Notes: generated by a model from the letters alone, not told the origin. A stretch of 64,000 nucleotides of DNA from Rossellomorea sp036867415 (GCF_036867415.1 NZ_JBAJHU010000003.1:558001-622000); one strand, 5' to 3'; positions 7,599 through 17,964 are shown, numbered from the stretch's first letter. Numbers and translations: made by a program.

Positions 7599-10226
7599 AT
7601 GACTCAATATACGCCGATGATCAGGCAGTATTTACAGGTGAAGGCAGATTATCAGGATGCCTTTTTATTTTTTCGTTTAGGTGATTTTTATGAAATGTTC
7701 TTCGAAGATGCAATTTCTGCATCTCAGGAGCTTGAAATAACGTTAACGAGCCGTGACGGCGGTGGAGAAGAGAGAATTCCTATGTGCGGGGTTCCGTATC
7801 ATTCTGCACCCAATTACATAGAACGATTGATTGATAAAGGCTATAAGGTTGCCATATGTGAACAGACGGAGGACCCGAAGCAGGCAAAAGGAGTTGTACG
7901 CAGGGAAGTGGTGCAGCTCATCACTCCCGGTACTGTGATGGACGGAAAAGGGCTGAACGACAAGGAAAACAATTATATTGCTTCCGTGACACCTTTTGAT
8001 GACCATACTTACGGTCTCGCTTATAGTGACCTCACTACCGGGGAGTCAAAAGTAACCCTTGTGACAGAAGGAATGCAAGCATTAATAAATGAATTATCCA
8101 CCGTAGAAGCAAAAGAAGTCATCCTTCCAGGCAATATTAACGAAGACATCCAAAGAATGATCAATGAAAGAAATGAGCTAACGCTTTCATTTGAAACAGA
8201 AAGCAGAATTGATCCTTCGTTCTCCCACCTGCTTCTAAATCTTGAACAGGATAAACTGAGAGAGGCAGCCGCCCGGCTCTTTCAGTATCTGTTCAGGACA
8301 CAGAAAAGGAGTCTCGATCATTTGCAGAAAGTGGAGACCTATCAAATTCATCAATACATGAAGATGGATTATTACTCGAAACGAAATCTTGAACTAACTG
8401 AAACGATCCGGTCAAAAGGTAAAAAAGGTTCACTTCTGTGGCTTTTGGATGAAACCATGACTGCCATGGGAGCACGTCTCCTAAAACAATGGATTGATCG
8501 TCCTCTCATTCAGTTAGATGATATTCATAAGAGACAGTCGGTTGTCGAAGTCTTATTGGAAAGATTCTTTGAGAGAACGGATCTCAGGGAACGCCTTAAA
8601 GAAGTATATGATTTAGAACGATTAGCAGGAAGGGTAGCTTTCGGTAATGTAAACGCACGGGATCTTATCCAGTTGAAAAAATCACTGCAGCAGGTACCCG
8701 TACTGAGACACCTAGTAGAGACAATGGAAAATGAAGTGACTGATGAACTAGTTGCTGAACTGGATCCCTGTGAAGAATTAACTGATATTCTGGAGCTGGC
8801 GTTGGTGGAAAATCCTCCACTTACAATTAAGGAAGGAAGCATAATCAGGGATGGATATCATGAAGAGCTTGACCGGTACCGGGATGCAAGTAGAAACGGC
8901 AAAAGCTGGATTGCAGAACTGGAACGGAAAGAAAGGGAGCGAACGGGTATCCGCTCATTGAAAGTCGGTTTTAATCGAGTCTTTGGATATTATATTGAAG
9001 TGACAAAAGCCAATCTCATTCATTTAGACGAAGGGCGTTATGAAAGGAAACAAACATTAACTAATGCAGAACGCTTCATTACTCCGGAGTTAAAGGAAAA
9101 GGAGGCACTTATTCTGCAAGCGGATGAGAAGTCCGTAGATCTCGAGTATGAACTATTTACCGGGATCCGCGAAACTGTAAAAGAGTTCATACCGCGTTTA
9201 CAGAAATTAGCAAGGCTGGTAAGTGAACTCGACGTCCTGCAATGCTTTGCAACGGTAAGTGAGAAAAGGCATTACAATAAGCCTTCTTTCAATGATGACC
9301 GAAAGATTATTCTAAAAGATGGACGTCATCCGGTTGTAGAAAAAGTCATGGGAGCACAGGAATATGTGCCGAACGACTGCATAATGGATGCAGAACGCGA
9401 AATGTTGTTGGTCACAGGTCCCAACATGTCTGGTAAAAGTACGTATATGCGCCAAATCGCCTTGACATCGATTCTAGCCCAAATCGGTTGTTACGTGCCT
9501 GCAGGGTCAGCAGATCTGCCAATTTTTGACCAGGTATTCACACGTATCGGAGCTGCAGATGATCTTATTTCAGGACAAAGTACTTTCATGGTTGAAATGC
9601 TTGAAGCGAAGAACGCGATTGTCAATGCAACCCAGCAGAGTTTGATCTTATTTGATGAAATAGGCCGTGGGACCTCTACTTATGATGGGATGGCGCTTGC
9701 TCAGGCAATCATTGAATATATTCATGAGAATATAGGTGCAAAAACTCTGTTCTCCACTCATTATCATGAATTGACCATTCTCGAAGATGAATTGAATAAA
9801 GTGAAAAATGTTCATGTAAGTGCTATGGAGCAAAATGGAAAACTTGTTTTCCTGCACAAAATCAAAGAAGGGGCAGCAGATAAGAGTTATGGCATCCATG
9901 TAGCTGAACTTGCCGACCTGCCACGTGAATTGATCAAGCGCGCTAATGAAATATTAGTTCAACTTGAAGATAAAGAAGAGAAGTTTACACTAAACAATCA
10001 GGAAACGGCAGCCGCCAAAGAGCAAGAGCCTGACAGGCAGGGGGTCAACGACGAGCTCGCTCAGCTATCCTTCTTCCAAACAGAAAAAACCGGAGTAAAA
10101 GAACCAGCATTGACTTCTAAGGAAAAGAAATTACTGGACGAACTTAAAAAGCTCGATATCCTTGAAATGACCCCACTGGATGCGTTGAACACTCTTTATG
10201 GAATCCAAAAAAAGTTGAAAAATTAA
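7599..10226 (+). CDS. mutS: DNA mismatch repair protein MutS
   Basis: An 875-residue MutS that recognises base mismatches and small loops and recruits MutL. The mismatch-wedge Phe-Tyr-Glu is at residues 30-32 (LGDFYEMF). The Walker A loop GPNMSGKST lies at 607-615, followed by the Walker B region LILFDEIGRGTSTYDG and FSTHYHELT. A short C-terminal region follows, as in Bacillus MutS. I chose the ATG giving MTQYTPMIRQY because other Bacillus MutS proteins begin at the YTPMI element. An in-frame ATG seven codons upstream (7578) is possible but lacks a ribosome binding site. Followed after 13 bp by mutL: one repair operon. Confidence 0.97.
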   Translation: MTQYTPMIRQYLQVKADYQDAFLFFRLGDFYEMFFEDAISASQELEITLTSRDGGGEERIPMCGVPYHSAPNYIERLIDKGYKVAICEQTEDPKQAKGVVRREVVQLITPGTVMDGKGLNDKENNYIASVTPFDDHTYGLAYSDLTTGESKVTLVTEGMQALINELSTVEAKEVILPGNINEDIQRMINERNELTLSFETESRIDPSFSHLLLNLEQDKLREAAARLFQYLFRTQKRSLDHLQKVETYQIHQYMKMDYYSKRNLELTETIRSKGKKGSLLWLLDETMTAMGARLLKQWIDRPLIQLDDIHKRQSVVEVLLERFFERTDLRERLKEVYDLERLAGRVAFGNVNARDLIQLKKSLQQVPVLRHLVETMENEVTDELVAELDPCEELTDILELALVENPPLTIKEGSIIRDGYHEELDRYRDASRNGKSWIAELERKERERTGIRSLKVGFNRVFGYYIEVTKANLIHLDEGRYERKQTLTNAERFITPELKEKEALILQADEKSVDLEYELFTGIRETVKEFIPRLQKLARLVSELDVLQCFATVSEKRHYNKPSFNDDRKIILKDGRHPVVEKVMGAQEYVPNDCIMDAEREMLLVTGPNMSGKSTYMRQIALTSILAQIGCYVPAGSADLPIFDQVFTRIGAADDLISGQSTFMVEMLEAKNAIVNATQQSLILFDEIGRGTSTYDGMALAQAIIEYIHENIGAKTLFSTHYHELTILEDELNKVKNVHVSAMEQNGKLVFLHKIKEGAADKSYGIHVAELADLPRELIKRANEILVQLEDKEEKFTLNNQETAAAKEQEPDRQGVNDELAQLSFFQTEKTGVKEPALTSKEKKLLDELKKLDILEMTPLDALNTLYGIQKKLKN

Positions 10227-10239
10227 AGGAGGTGTAAAC

Positions 10240-12117
10240 GTGGCAAAAATCTTTCAACTTGATGACTCGCTTTCAAACAAAATAGCTGCAGGCGAGGTTG
10301 TTGAAAGGCCGGCCTCAGTTGTTAAAGAACTGTTGGAAAATAGTATCGATGCCAATGGAAATGTGATTGAAATACACATCGAAGAAGCTGGTCTTCATTC
10401 GATCCGCATCATCGATAATGGGGATGGAATCGAGGAAGAAGATGTAAAAACTGCTTTCAGGCGGCATGCCACCAGCAAGATAAAAGATGAGAATGATCTG
10501 TTCCGCATCCGCACCCTCGGGTTCAGGGGGGAAGCACTGCCAAGTATCGCATCAGTTTCGCACTTTACTTTGAGAACAAGCACAGGTGATGGGCCCGGCA
10601 CGTCCATTGAACTTCAAGGCGGTGTGATAAAAACATTTGAGAAATATTCATCCAGAAAAGGCACAGACATTACGGTATCACAAATCTTCTATAATACACC
10701 TGCACGTTTAAAGTATTTGAAGACCATTCATACTGAGCTGGGAAATATTAGTGATGTTGTAAATCGTATTGCCCTGGCCCACCCGGAAGTATCTATTAAA
10801 CTTCTGCATAATGGAAAGTCACTTCTTCATACGACGGGAAACGGTGATGTCCTTCAAGTGTTGGCGGCAATTTATGGAGTAGGGATCGCCAGGAAGATGG
10901 TTCCCATTGAGGTGAGTACACTTGATTTTCGAATAAGCGGATTTGTTTCCCTACCGGAGATTACCCGAGCATCAAGAAATTATATATCCACCATGATCAA
11001 TGGAAGGTTCATTAAAAATTATGCACTGGCAAAAGCTATAGGCGAGGGGTATCATACGCTGCTTCCGATCGGCAGGCATCCAATTGTATTACTGAATATT
11101 GAAATGGATCCAGTGCTTGTAGATGTAAACGTGCATCCTTCCAAAATGGAAGTCCGAATCAGCAAGGAAAATGAATTAAATGCACTTGTGACAGAAGGAA
11201 TAAAAAGTGTCTTTCGGCAAAAAGAACTGATTCCTTCAGGAGTCACCATTCCAAAAGTTTCAAAGTCAAAAACAGAGCAGACGTTTATGGAATTGGATCA
11301 TAATGCATTACAAGAAAAACGAGAGCAGCCTGCTACTGGATGGTCCATGAGGAAAACAGATCTTCCGAAACAGGAAAGGCAAACTCTATATGAGCCTTAT
11401 GGGAAAGTAAAAGAAACGGATAACCTTACTTCGAAAGAGATAAAGAAAACATACGGAACAAACGAGAGCAGCAAGAAGGAAGAAGCTTCTGAGTTTCAAT
11501 TCGAAGAAGCTCAAGGGCATCTTTCTGATACACAGAGGGTTCCGCCATTGTATCCTGTAGGGCAGATGCACGGGACATACATTCTTGCCCAGAACGAACG
11601 GGGGTTGTATATCATTGACCAGCATGCTGCACAGGAACGCATCAAGTATGAGTTCTTTAAAGAAAAAGTAGGACAGGTGGCCAAGGAACTTCAAGAGCTG
11701 CTTGTTCCGCTTACATTGGAATATTCGACGGATGAGTATTTAAAAATAATTGAAAATCGAAGGGCACTTGAAGATGTCGGCGTCTTCCTTGAAGAGTTTG
11801 GCCATAACAGCTTCATTGTGCGTGCCCATCCACAATGGTTCCCTCAAGGCGAAGAAAAAGAAACAATTGAAGATATGATTCAACAAGTACTTAAGGTTAG
11901 TACTGTGGATATAAGGAAATTGAGAGAGGAAGCAGCGATTATGATGAGCTGTAAAGGGTCGATTAAAGCGAACCATCATTTGCGTAATGATGAAATCCTT
12001 GCCCTGCTGGATGAATTGAGGAGGACGAGCGATCCTTTCACCTGTCCGCATGGACGTCCCATCATAATTCATTACTCTACTTATGAAATGGAAAAAATGT
12101 TCAAACGAATCATGTAA
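10240..12117 (+). CDS. mutL: DNA mismatch repair endonuclease MutL
   Basis: A 625-residue MutL starting with GTG behind AAAGGAGG. The N-terminal GHKL ATPase shows AGEVVERPASVVKELLENS, then DNGDGI and RGEALPSIASV. A low-complexity charged linker spans about residues 340-430. The C-terminal domain carries DQHAAQERIKYE, which fits the DQHA(X)2E(X)4E metal-dependent nicking motif of Gram-positive MutL, plus the C-terminal CPHGRP zinc/clamp-associated motif. It therefore nicks the discontinuous strand itself, as expected in an organism without MutH. Confidence 0.97.
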   Translation: MAKIFQLDDSLSNKIAAGEVVERPASVVKELLENSIDANGNVIEIHIEEAGLHSIRIIDNGDGIEEEDVKTAFRRHATSKIKDENDLFRIRTLGFRGEALPSIASVSHFTLRTSTGDGPGTSIELQGGVIKTFEKYSSRKGTDITVSQIFYNTPARLKYLKTIHTELGNISDVVNRIALAHPEVSIKLLHNGKSLLHTTGNGDVLQVLAAIYGVGIARKMVPIEVSTLDFRISGFVSLPEITRASRNYISTMINGRFIKNYALAKAIGEGYHTLLPIGRHPIVLLNIEMDPVLVDVNVHPSKMEVRISKENELNALVTEGIKSVFRQKELIPSGVTIPKVSKSKTEQTFMELDHNALQEKREQPATGWSMRKTDLPKQERQTLYEPYGKVKETDNLTSKEIKKTYGTNESSKKEEASEFQFEEAQGHLSDTQRVPPLYPVGQMHGTYILAQNERGLYIIDQHAAQERIKYEFFKEKVGQVAKELQELLVPLTLEYSTDEYLKIIENRRALEDVGVFLEEFGHNSFIVRAHPQWFPQGEEKETIEDMIQQVLKVSTVDIRKLREEAAIMMSCKGSIKANHHLRNDEILALLDELRRTSDPFTCPHGRPIIIHYSTYEMEKMFKRIM

Positions 12118-12120
12118 GTG

Positions 12121-12167
12121 AAAATAAACGAAGTCCGGAATTTCATTTTGGGCTTCGTTTATTTTTG
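12121..12167 (+). terminator. Terminator of the mutSL operon
   Basis: AAAATAAACGAAG pairs with CTTCGTTTATTTT, with a run of T immediately after. Confidence 0.85.
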
Positions 12168-12248
12168 TCTTTTAATAGAGTTACGATAATAATATTATGT
12201 AAATTAGTTTTAATAATAATTTCTTTAATTTTTCAACCAAAAATCATA

Positions 12249-12285
12249 TTGAATTATTTCAACTTTAGTGTAAAATTACACTAAA
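12249..12285 (+). promoter_or_regulatory. Promoter overlapped by a 22-bp palindrome (operator-like)
   Basis: TTGAAT (12249-12254), 16 bp, then TAAAAT (12271-12276) form a sigma-A-type promoter for the oxidase gene at 12304. Positions 12264-12285 form a dyad with perfect 10-bp arms TTTAGTGTAA / TTACACTAAA around a central AA, covering the -10. The position suggests a repressor operator, for example of the TetR type. No regulator gene is adjacent. Confidence 0.5.
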
Positions 12286-12303
12286 AGGGATTAGCTGGGG
12301 GAG

Positions 12304-13744
12304 ATGGAAATGTTTATTAAAGTTGTAAATAGTAAAAGTTTCTTTATTGTTCTACTGTTACTACTTGTATACTCAACTGCATTTACATTGTTACTTAAAG
12401 ACAAGCAAGATGAAAACGTCATTACAGATGTGGCGCGATTGATGCCGACTAAAATCAAAAAACTGATAAAGGACAAGGAAGAATGGAGTTTGATTGAAAC
12501 AATCAAGGAGGCGAACCAAAGTGATCTAAAGGTATCGATTGCAGGAAAACGTCACAGTCAGGGAGGACATACCTATTATCCCGACGCTATTGTATTGGAT
12601 ATGACAGAATTTAATCAAGTACTTCATGTTGATCCTGATAAAAAGACAAGCTACATGGGATGATATCCAAAAGGCGGTCAATCCTCATGGATTAGCGGTG
12701 AAAGTGATGCAGTCTCAAAATATATTCACCATCGGAGGTTCCCTATCCGTAAATGTGCATGGCAGGGACATTCGGAATGGATCTTTAATAGAAACAGTCA
12801 ACTGGTTCAGATTGTTGAAACCCGATGGAACGGTGATAAAAGTATCCAGGCAAGAAAATAAAGAGTATTTTCCTTTAGTAATAGGAGGCTATGGCCTCTT
12901 TGGTGTCATATTGGATGTAGAGCTTCAATTAACGAAAGATGAGTTATATAAGATGAGAACAGATGAAATCTCATACGAAAAATACCCTGAATATTTTAAT
13001 AATCATGTTTTGGCAAATGATAAAGTGAAGATGCATCTAGCCAGGTTATCGACAGCACCGCGAACCTTTCTGACAGAAATGTATGTTACTGACTATTATT
13101 CCAGTGGAAATCAACAGAATTACATTGAATACAGTGAGCTTAAAGAAGATCGATTTACATTTCTGACTAAATTTCTCCTCGGTATATCCCGCGATTTTGA
13201 TTGGGGAAAAGATGTATTCTGGACAATGCAGAAGGCTTTCTTTCTAGAACAAAATGAGAAACTGGTGACAAGGAATAATGTCATGCGCTCTGAATCTGAA
13301 TTCCTTGAATATGAAGCGGGAAATGATACGGATATATTGCAGGAATATTTTGTTCCCGTCACAGAATATGAAGAGTATATTGACGATTTAAGAATATTTC
13401 TTGAGGGCAGGGATTTAAACCTGGTCAATATAACGGTTCGATATGTTGATCGGAACAACGAGGCACTCATGTCCTTTGCTAAAAAGGATATGTTCGCACT
13501 AGTCCTTCTCATCAATCAAGGTATGGGCGATGAGGATATTTATGAAACAGGCGAGACAGTGAGGGGTATGATAGATATTACCTTGAAGCACGGTGGTACT
13601 TATTATTTGCCTTACTACGAGTATCCGACGAAATCTCAGATGAAAAGTGCCTATCCGAAGAGTGATGAATTCTTCCAAATGAAAAGGAAACTTGATCCTG
13701 AAGAACGGTTCACTAACCGATTTTATCAGGAGTATGGCTCATGA
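12304..13744 (+). pseudogene. FAD-binding oxidase, frameshifted
   Basis: Two overlapping frames together make one FAD-linked oxidase (PCMH/FAD_binding_4 type, related to sugar-lactone oxidases). The first (12304-12663) has an N-terminal membrane anchor and the flavin-site motif AGKRHSQGGHT, ending HVDPDKKTSYMG. The second resumes in another frame with ATWDDIQKAVNPHGLAVKV and FTIGGSLSVNVHGRD and runs to the stop at 13744. Family members usually carry about six more residues between DPDKKT and GATWDD. A deletion of about 17 nt near 12648-12650 would explain both the loss and the frame change. The rest is intact, so the lesion is recent or a sequence error. It overlaps the next gene by ATGA. Confidence 0.75.
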
Positions 13745-14316
13745 AATGGTTCATATACTCACAAAGTTTCGCGATGACCGCAGCCAGTGTCTCATTTCCT
13801 TTCTATCTGTTGTTTATACAAAATCTTGGCAGGTCGTTTTCATCTTTCGGTTTTGCCTATGGACTATTTACTCTGAGTGCAGCGGTCAGCCACCGCCTGA
13901 TTGGAAAATGGGCAGACAAATCCGGCGGCTACGGACTTCTGGTTGTATATGCTATTGGAATGAGTTTCTTGTTCCTGCTTATTCCATCTGTTACATCCAT
14001 TAAAATGGTCTATTTTCTGCAGATTTTTCTTGGTGTGCTTGGAGCAGTGCAAAAAACGAGTGAAAAAGTGGTACTTAGTGAAATGCCGTACAATGGCGGC
14101 AGGGGTAAGATGATCGGAAACTACCATTTTTGGACTTCGTTATGCTCTAGTTTTGCTGTTATGGGAACCGGGCTTCTGTTGAATTACTTTACCATCCATT
14201 TCATTTTTTACGGGAGTTCCATATTTTTCCTAGCCAGCAGCATTTGCCTGGTCATCAGTCATACTGATTATATACGGACACACAGACAGTGTGAAAAAGG
14301 AAATAAAGCGAACTGA
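13741..14316 (+). CDS. Half-size MFS transporter-like protein (N-terminal six helices)
   Basis: A 191-residue protein with six predicted membrane helices. After helix 2 comes IGKWADKSGGYG, an MFS motif A-like loop (G-x-x-x-D-K/R-x-G), so this corresponds to the N-terminal half of a major facilitator protein. Full MFS proteins have about 400 residues and 12 helices. Nothing resembling the second half lies in the 122 bp before the next gene. It starts inside the oxidase stop codon (ATGA), implying translational coupling with that frameshifted gene. It may be a truncated remnant or a genuine six-helix protein. Substrate unknown. Confidence 0.6.
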   Translation: MKWFIYSQSFAMTAASVSFPFYLLFIQNLGRSFSSFGFAYGLFTLSAAVSHRLIGKWADKSGGYGLLVVYAIGMSFLFLLIPSVTSIKMVYFLQIFLGVLGAVQKTSEKVVLSEMPYNGGRGKMIGNYHFWTSLCSSFAVMGTGLLLNYFTIHFIFYGSSIFFLASSICLVISHTDYIRTHRQCEKGNKAN

Positions 14317-14438
14317 ATTCCCTTATGTGAATTTGATTTTTCCATTTTTTGAAAATAAGAAGGATTTCATAAATGAAAAGCCAATATCTATAAAGAAACT
14401 ATTTCTGAATTTTCAATAAATATATCAGGGGGAGTCAG

Positions 14439-16826
14439 ATGAATGGGGGAATCGAGCTACAGACGTTAAAAAGGAAAAAACGGTTCACTATTTTACTATG
14501 GTCTGGCGGGGAATGTGCTCTTGTATTAGCTGCATGTTTAATGGGGTTGTATTTTTTCGTTGAACGGTCAATCCCCAAGACTTCGGGATCAAACGTGTTG
14601 CGTACATTAACCAGAGATGTGGAAGTGATCAGGGACAAACAAGGAGTACCTCATATATCCGCAGCGAATGAAAAAGATTTGTTCATTGCTCAGGGATATG
14701 TTCAGGCTCAGGACCGGCTATTCCAAATGGATCTGAGCAGAAGGCAGGCATCGGGGCGGTTAAGTGAAGTAATCGGAGGGAATACAGTGGAACGTGACAA
14801 ATTCTTCCGTACTTTGGGACTGCGCAGAGCTGCAGAAGTGTCCTATACAGCCTATCCGGATGAAACAAAGCAAATCCTGGAATGGTACGCAGAAGGAGTC
14901 AATGCATTCATGGATGAAATGAAAGAGGATGGCAGCGTTCCGGTCGAGTTTATGCTGCTTGGATACAAGCCGGAAAAGTGGACGCCAATTGATTCCTTGA
15001 CTATCGGCAAATATATGGCATTCGATCTGGGAGGGCACTGGCAGGGGCAAGCCTTCCGGTATTGGGCTTTGAAGAATCTGGGGGAAGAAAAGGCGTTTGA
15101 TCTGTTTCCTTCCTATCCGGAAGATGCCACTGAGATCTTATCGTCCATCGGCAACCTTACAATCGACATAGAAGATTCATTTGCTGCAGCGGTCATACCT
15201 CCTGAATTCAACGGAAGTAACAACTGGGTAGTAAGCGGGGAAAAAACGGCAAATGGAAAACCTTTACTGGCTGATGATCCTCACTTGTCATTAGGGACAC
15301 CCTCGATATGGTATCAGATGCACTTAAAAGCTCCGGAATTAAATGTCAGCGGTGTTATTTTCGCCGGTATTCCCGGCATCATCCTCGGGCATAACGAAGA
15401 AATTGCATGGGGAGTTACGAATACAGGTCCGGATGTTCAAGACTTATATATAGAACAACGGCACGGTCAAGATCCTTCACTTTTTAAATATAACGATAAT
15501 TGGGAGAAAGCAACTATTATTGAAGAGCCAATCCGTGTAAAAGGAGAGGAAGTAATTCCATATGAGGTGGTCATCACGAGACACGGACCGATTATATCGG
15601 AATTTGCCAATCAAGCTGATGACAGGCAAGCATTATCACTCAGGTGGACAGCCTTAGACCCGAGTCTAGAACTGCAGGCGATTCTCAATATTAATAAAGC
15701 AGGCAATTGGCTGGAGTTTGAGACAGCACTAGAAGATTTCCATACTCCAACTCAAAATTTCGTCTTCGCAGCAAAAGACGGGACCATAGCTTATAAAGCA
15801 AATGGGAAAATACCAATTCGGAAAAAAGGTGACGGTCTGCTGCCGGTTCCTGGTTGGGATCCTGAGTATGAGTGGGAAGGATTTATTCCTTTTGGCGAAC
15901 TTCCTTCAGTTGTTAATCCCGAGAAAGGGTTTGCAGCTACTGCAAACAACAAAGTTATTGATGACAGCTACCCTTATCATATAAGTCATCATTGGGCACA
16001 GCCATACAGATATATGAGGATTTCTCAGTACCTTGAGGAGAATGATGATTTAACGATTGAGGATATGAAAAAGCTTCAAATGGACCAGGTCAATTTACAG
16101 GCTTCTGAATTTGTACCGCTTTTCATTGAGGCTTTGAAAGATAAAGAACTAACATCAGAAGAGGACCAAGCTATCAAGCTCCTTCAAAGGTGGGAATATA
16201 AAGATGATAAATCAGAAGCAGCACCGCTGCTGTTTCATTTTTGGATGAATACCTTATCTGAGGAAATGTTTAAGAATAAAATCCCACCAGATATGATGAA
16301 GCTCTTTGAAAGCCGGCAAATGATTGTGGATGAAATGTTAAGAAAAGCCCGCAGGGGAGAAGTATCTAGCTGGTTTGACCCTTTTGGCGGCTATGAGGGT
16401 TATCTGCAAATTACGTTGAATAAGGCGTTGGAAGACCTGCAGGCTGCATATGGTCCTGACATGAATGAATGGCAATGGGGGGATTATCATAAAGTATATT
16501 TCGAGCACCCTATTTCCAGCGCCTCCCCTATATTGGAAAGGTTTTTCAACAAGAAAGATCCGGTTTCCGTTGGAGGAAGCAGGGTCACAGTCCAGGCAGC
16601 CAGTTACAACAAGGAAGGGCTTGTAAACCACGGAGCTTCCTGGAGGTTTGTGATCGATGTTGCAAATCTCTACGAAGGATATCATATCGTGGGACCCGGT
16701 CAAGCTGGGCACTTTAAAAGTAAATGGTACGACGACCAAATCGATGCCTGGGTACAGGGTGATTATCATAGAACTTCTTTGAGTGAAGTAGAAGGAAACG
16801 AAAGATTGTTGCTAAAGGCTGAATGA
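14439..16826 (+). CDS. Penicillin acylase-family (Ntn) hydrolase, membrane-anchored
   Basis: A 795-residue precursor with an N-terminal hydrophobic anchor (residues 18-40). The alpha-chain region carries YVQAQDRLFQMDLSRRQASG, a family hallmark. The autocatalytic beta-chain start is Ser260 in NGSNNWVVSG, followed by LLADDPHLSLGTPSIWYQMH. The oxyanion/catalytic Asn region (TANNKVIDDSYPYHISHHWA) and the C-terminal GASWRFVID are also present. The family cleaves amide bonds in beta-lactams, N-acyl-homoserine lactones or other acylated amines on the outside of the cell; the substrate is not readable. The start follows GGGGGAG. It is probably transcribed separately from the FAD oxidase/MFS pair. Confidence 0.85.
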   Translation: MNGGIELQTLKRKKRFTILLWSGGECALVLAACLMGLYFFVERSIPKTSGSNVLRTLTRDVEVIRDKQGVPHISAANEKDLFIAQGYVQAQDRLFQMDLSRRQASGRLSEVIGGNTVERDKFFRTLGLRRAAEVSYTAYPDETKQILEWYAEGVNAFMDEMKEDGSVPVEFMLLGYKPEKWTPIDSLTIGKYMAFDLGGHWQGQAFRYWALKNLGEEKAFDLFPSYPEDATEILSSIGNLTIDIEDSFAAAVIPPEFNGSNNWVVSGEKTANGKPLLADDPHLSLGTPSIWYQMHLKAPELNVSGVIFAGIPGIILGHNEEIAWGVTNTGPDVQDLYIEQRHGQDPSLFKYNDNWEKATIIEEPIRVKGEEVIPYEVVITRHGPIISEFANQADDRQALSLRWTALDPSLELQAILNINKAGNWLEFETALEDFHTPTQNFVFAAKDGTIAYKANGKIPIRKKGDGLLPVPGWDPEYEWEGFIPFGELPSVVNPEKGFAATANNKVIDDSYPYHISHHWAQPYRYMRISQYLEENDDLTIEDMKKLQMDQVNLQASEFVPLFIEALKDKELTSEEDQAIKLLQRWEYKDDKSEAAPLLFHFWMNTLSEEMFKNKIPPDMMKLFESRQMIVDEMLRKARRGEVSSWFDPFGGYEGYLQITLNKALEDLQAAYGPDMNEWQWGDYHKVYFEHPISSASPILERFFNKKDPVSVGGSRVTVQAASYNKEGLVNHGASWRFVIDVANLYEGYHIVGPGQAGHFKSKWYDDQIDAWVQGDYHRTSLSEVEGNERLLLKAE

Positions 16827-17004
16827 ACATGCGTCTGTTACTCATTATCAAAATTAGGTGATGTGTATCAGGCGTTACTTTATAATTCAGATTTTAATTT
16901 CGTTTAATAATTTTTATAAAGGGTATACTTACAAGATGTGATTTTATAAACAATTATGGTACGATAATATGTAACAGAAGAATTACATAGAAAGCAGTGA
17001 AAGT

Positions 17005-17964
17005 ATGCCTCCCAACACCAAGCAAAAATTGATCGTGCTTATCGGTCCGACTGCTGTAGGAAAAACCAAAACAAGTATTCATCTCGCTCAAACATTCAAT
17101 GCGGAAATCATTAGCGGGGATTCCATGCAAATTTACAAAGGAATGGACATCGGAACTGCGAAAATAACCCAGGCAGAGATGGAAGGCATTCCACACCATT
17201 TAATTGATATTAAAAACCCGCAAGAATCCTTTTCTTCCGCAGAATTTCAACAGATAGTCAGAGAAAAAATCTCGGATATTCACTCACGCGGAAAAATCCC
17301 GATGATAGTCGGAGGCACAGGTTTGTATATTCAATCCGTCATATTTGATTATCAGTTTACAGATGCTCCCGGTGACGCTGAATATCGATCCTTCCTGGAA
17401 GAAAAGGTAGAAGAGACGGGGATTGCTCCCTTATTCGAACAACTTCAAAGCATCGACCCGGAAGCGGCAAAAAATATTCATCCAAACAATACGCGCAGGG
17501 TAATACGTGCTTTGGAAATTTTTCATGTTACCGGTAAAACAATGACCGGCTACAAGGAGAGACAATCGGATGAACTGCTATATGACCTTGCCTTAATAGG
17601 GCTGAGCATGGATCGTGAAAAGCTTTACGACAGAATTAATATGAGGGTAGATCTCATGATCGAAAATGGTCTTATTGAAGAGGTGGACTCTCTTTATAGG
17701 AGTGGGGTGCACGATGTTCAATCCATTCAAGCAATCGGGTATAAAGAGATTTATGAATATTTGGATGGAAAGATAAGTCTTGACCGTGCAATCGAGAAGT
17801 TAAAACAGAATTCCCGAAGATATGCAAAGAGGCAGTTAACATGGTTTCGAAATAAAATGGAAGTCAGATGGTTTGACATGTCCGATAAAACGTATCACCA
17901 AAAAATTATTGAAGAGATTTCAGAATTTATTGCAGGAAAGCTTCAACTAAAGTCGAATAAGTAA
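17005..17964 (+). CDS. miaA: tRNA dimethylallyltransferase
   Basis: A 319-residue MiaA. It adds a dimethylallyl group to N6 of A37 in tRNAs reading UNN codons. The P-loop GPTAVGKTKTS starts at residue 13. Other signatures are ISGDSMQIYKGMDIGTAK, IVGGTGLYIQS, and the C-terminal QAIGYKEIYEYL and SRRYAKRQLTWFR. It is followed 26 bp later by hfq, the order found in Bacillus and many other bacteria. Upstream is an AT-rich stretch with a TGGTACGATAAT -10-like sequence. Cytosolic. Confidence 0.97.
   Translation: MPPNTKQKLIVLIGPTAVGKTKTSIHLAQTFNAEIISGDSMQIYKGMDIGTAKITQAEMEGIPHHLIDIKNPQESFSSAEFQQIVREKISDIHSRGKIPMIVGGTGLYIQSVIFDYQFTDAPGDAEYRSFLEEKVEETGIAPLFEQLQSIDPEAAKNIHPNNTRRVIRALEIFHVTGKTMTGYKERQSDELLYDLALIGLSMDREKLYDRINMRVDLMIENGLIEEVDSLYRSGVHDVQSIQAIGYKEIYEYLDGKISLDRAIEKLKQNSRRYAKRQLTWFRNKMEVRWFDMSDKTYHQKIIEEISEFIAGKLQLKSNK

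Noticed and set aside
12626..12663. In-frame TGA at 12661 in the FAD oxidase as a selenocysteine codon, given tRNA-Sec and SelB in the window
   Set aside because: Reading through the TGA in the same frame gives no family similarity. The homologous sequence continues in a different frame from before the TGA, so this is a frameshift.
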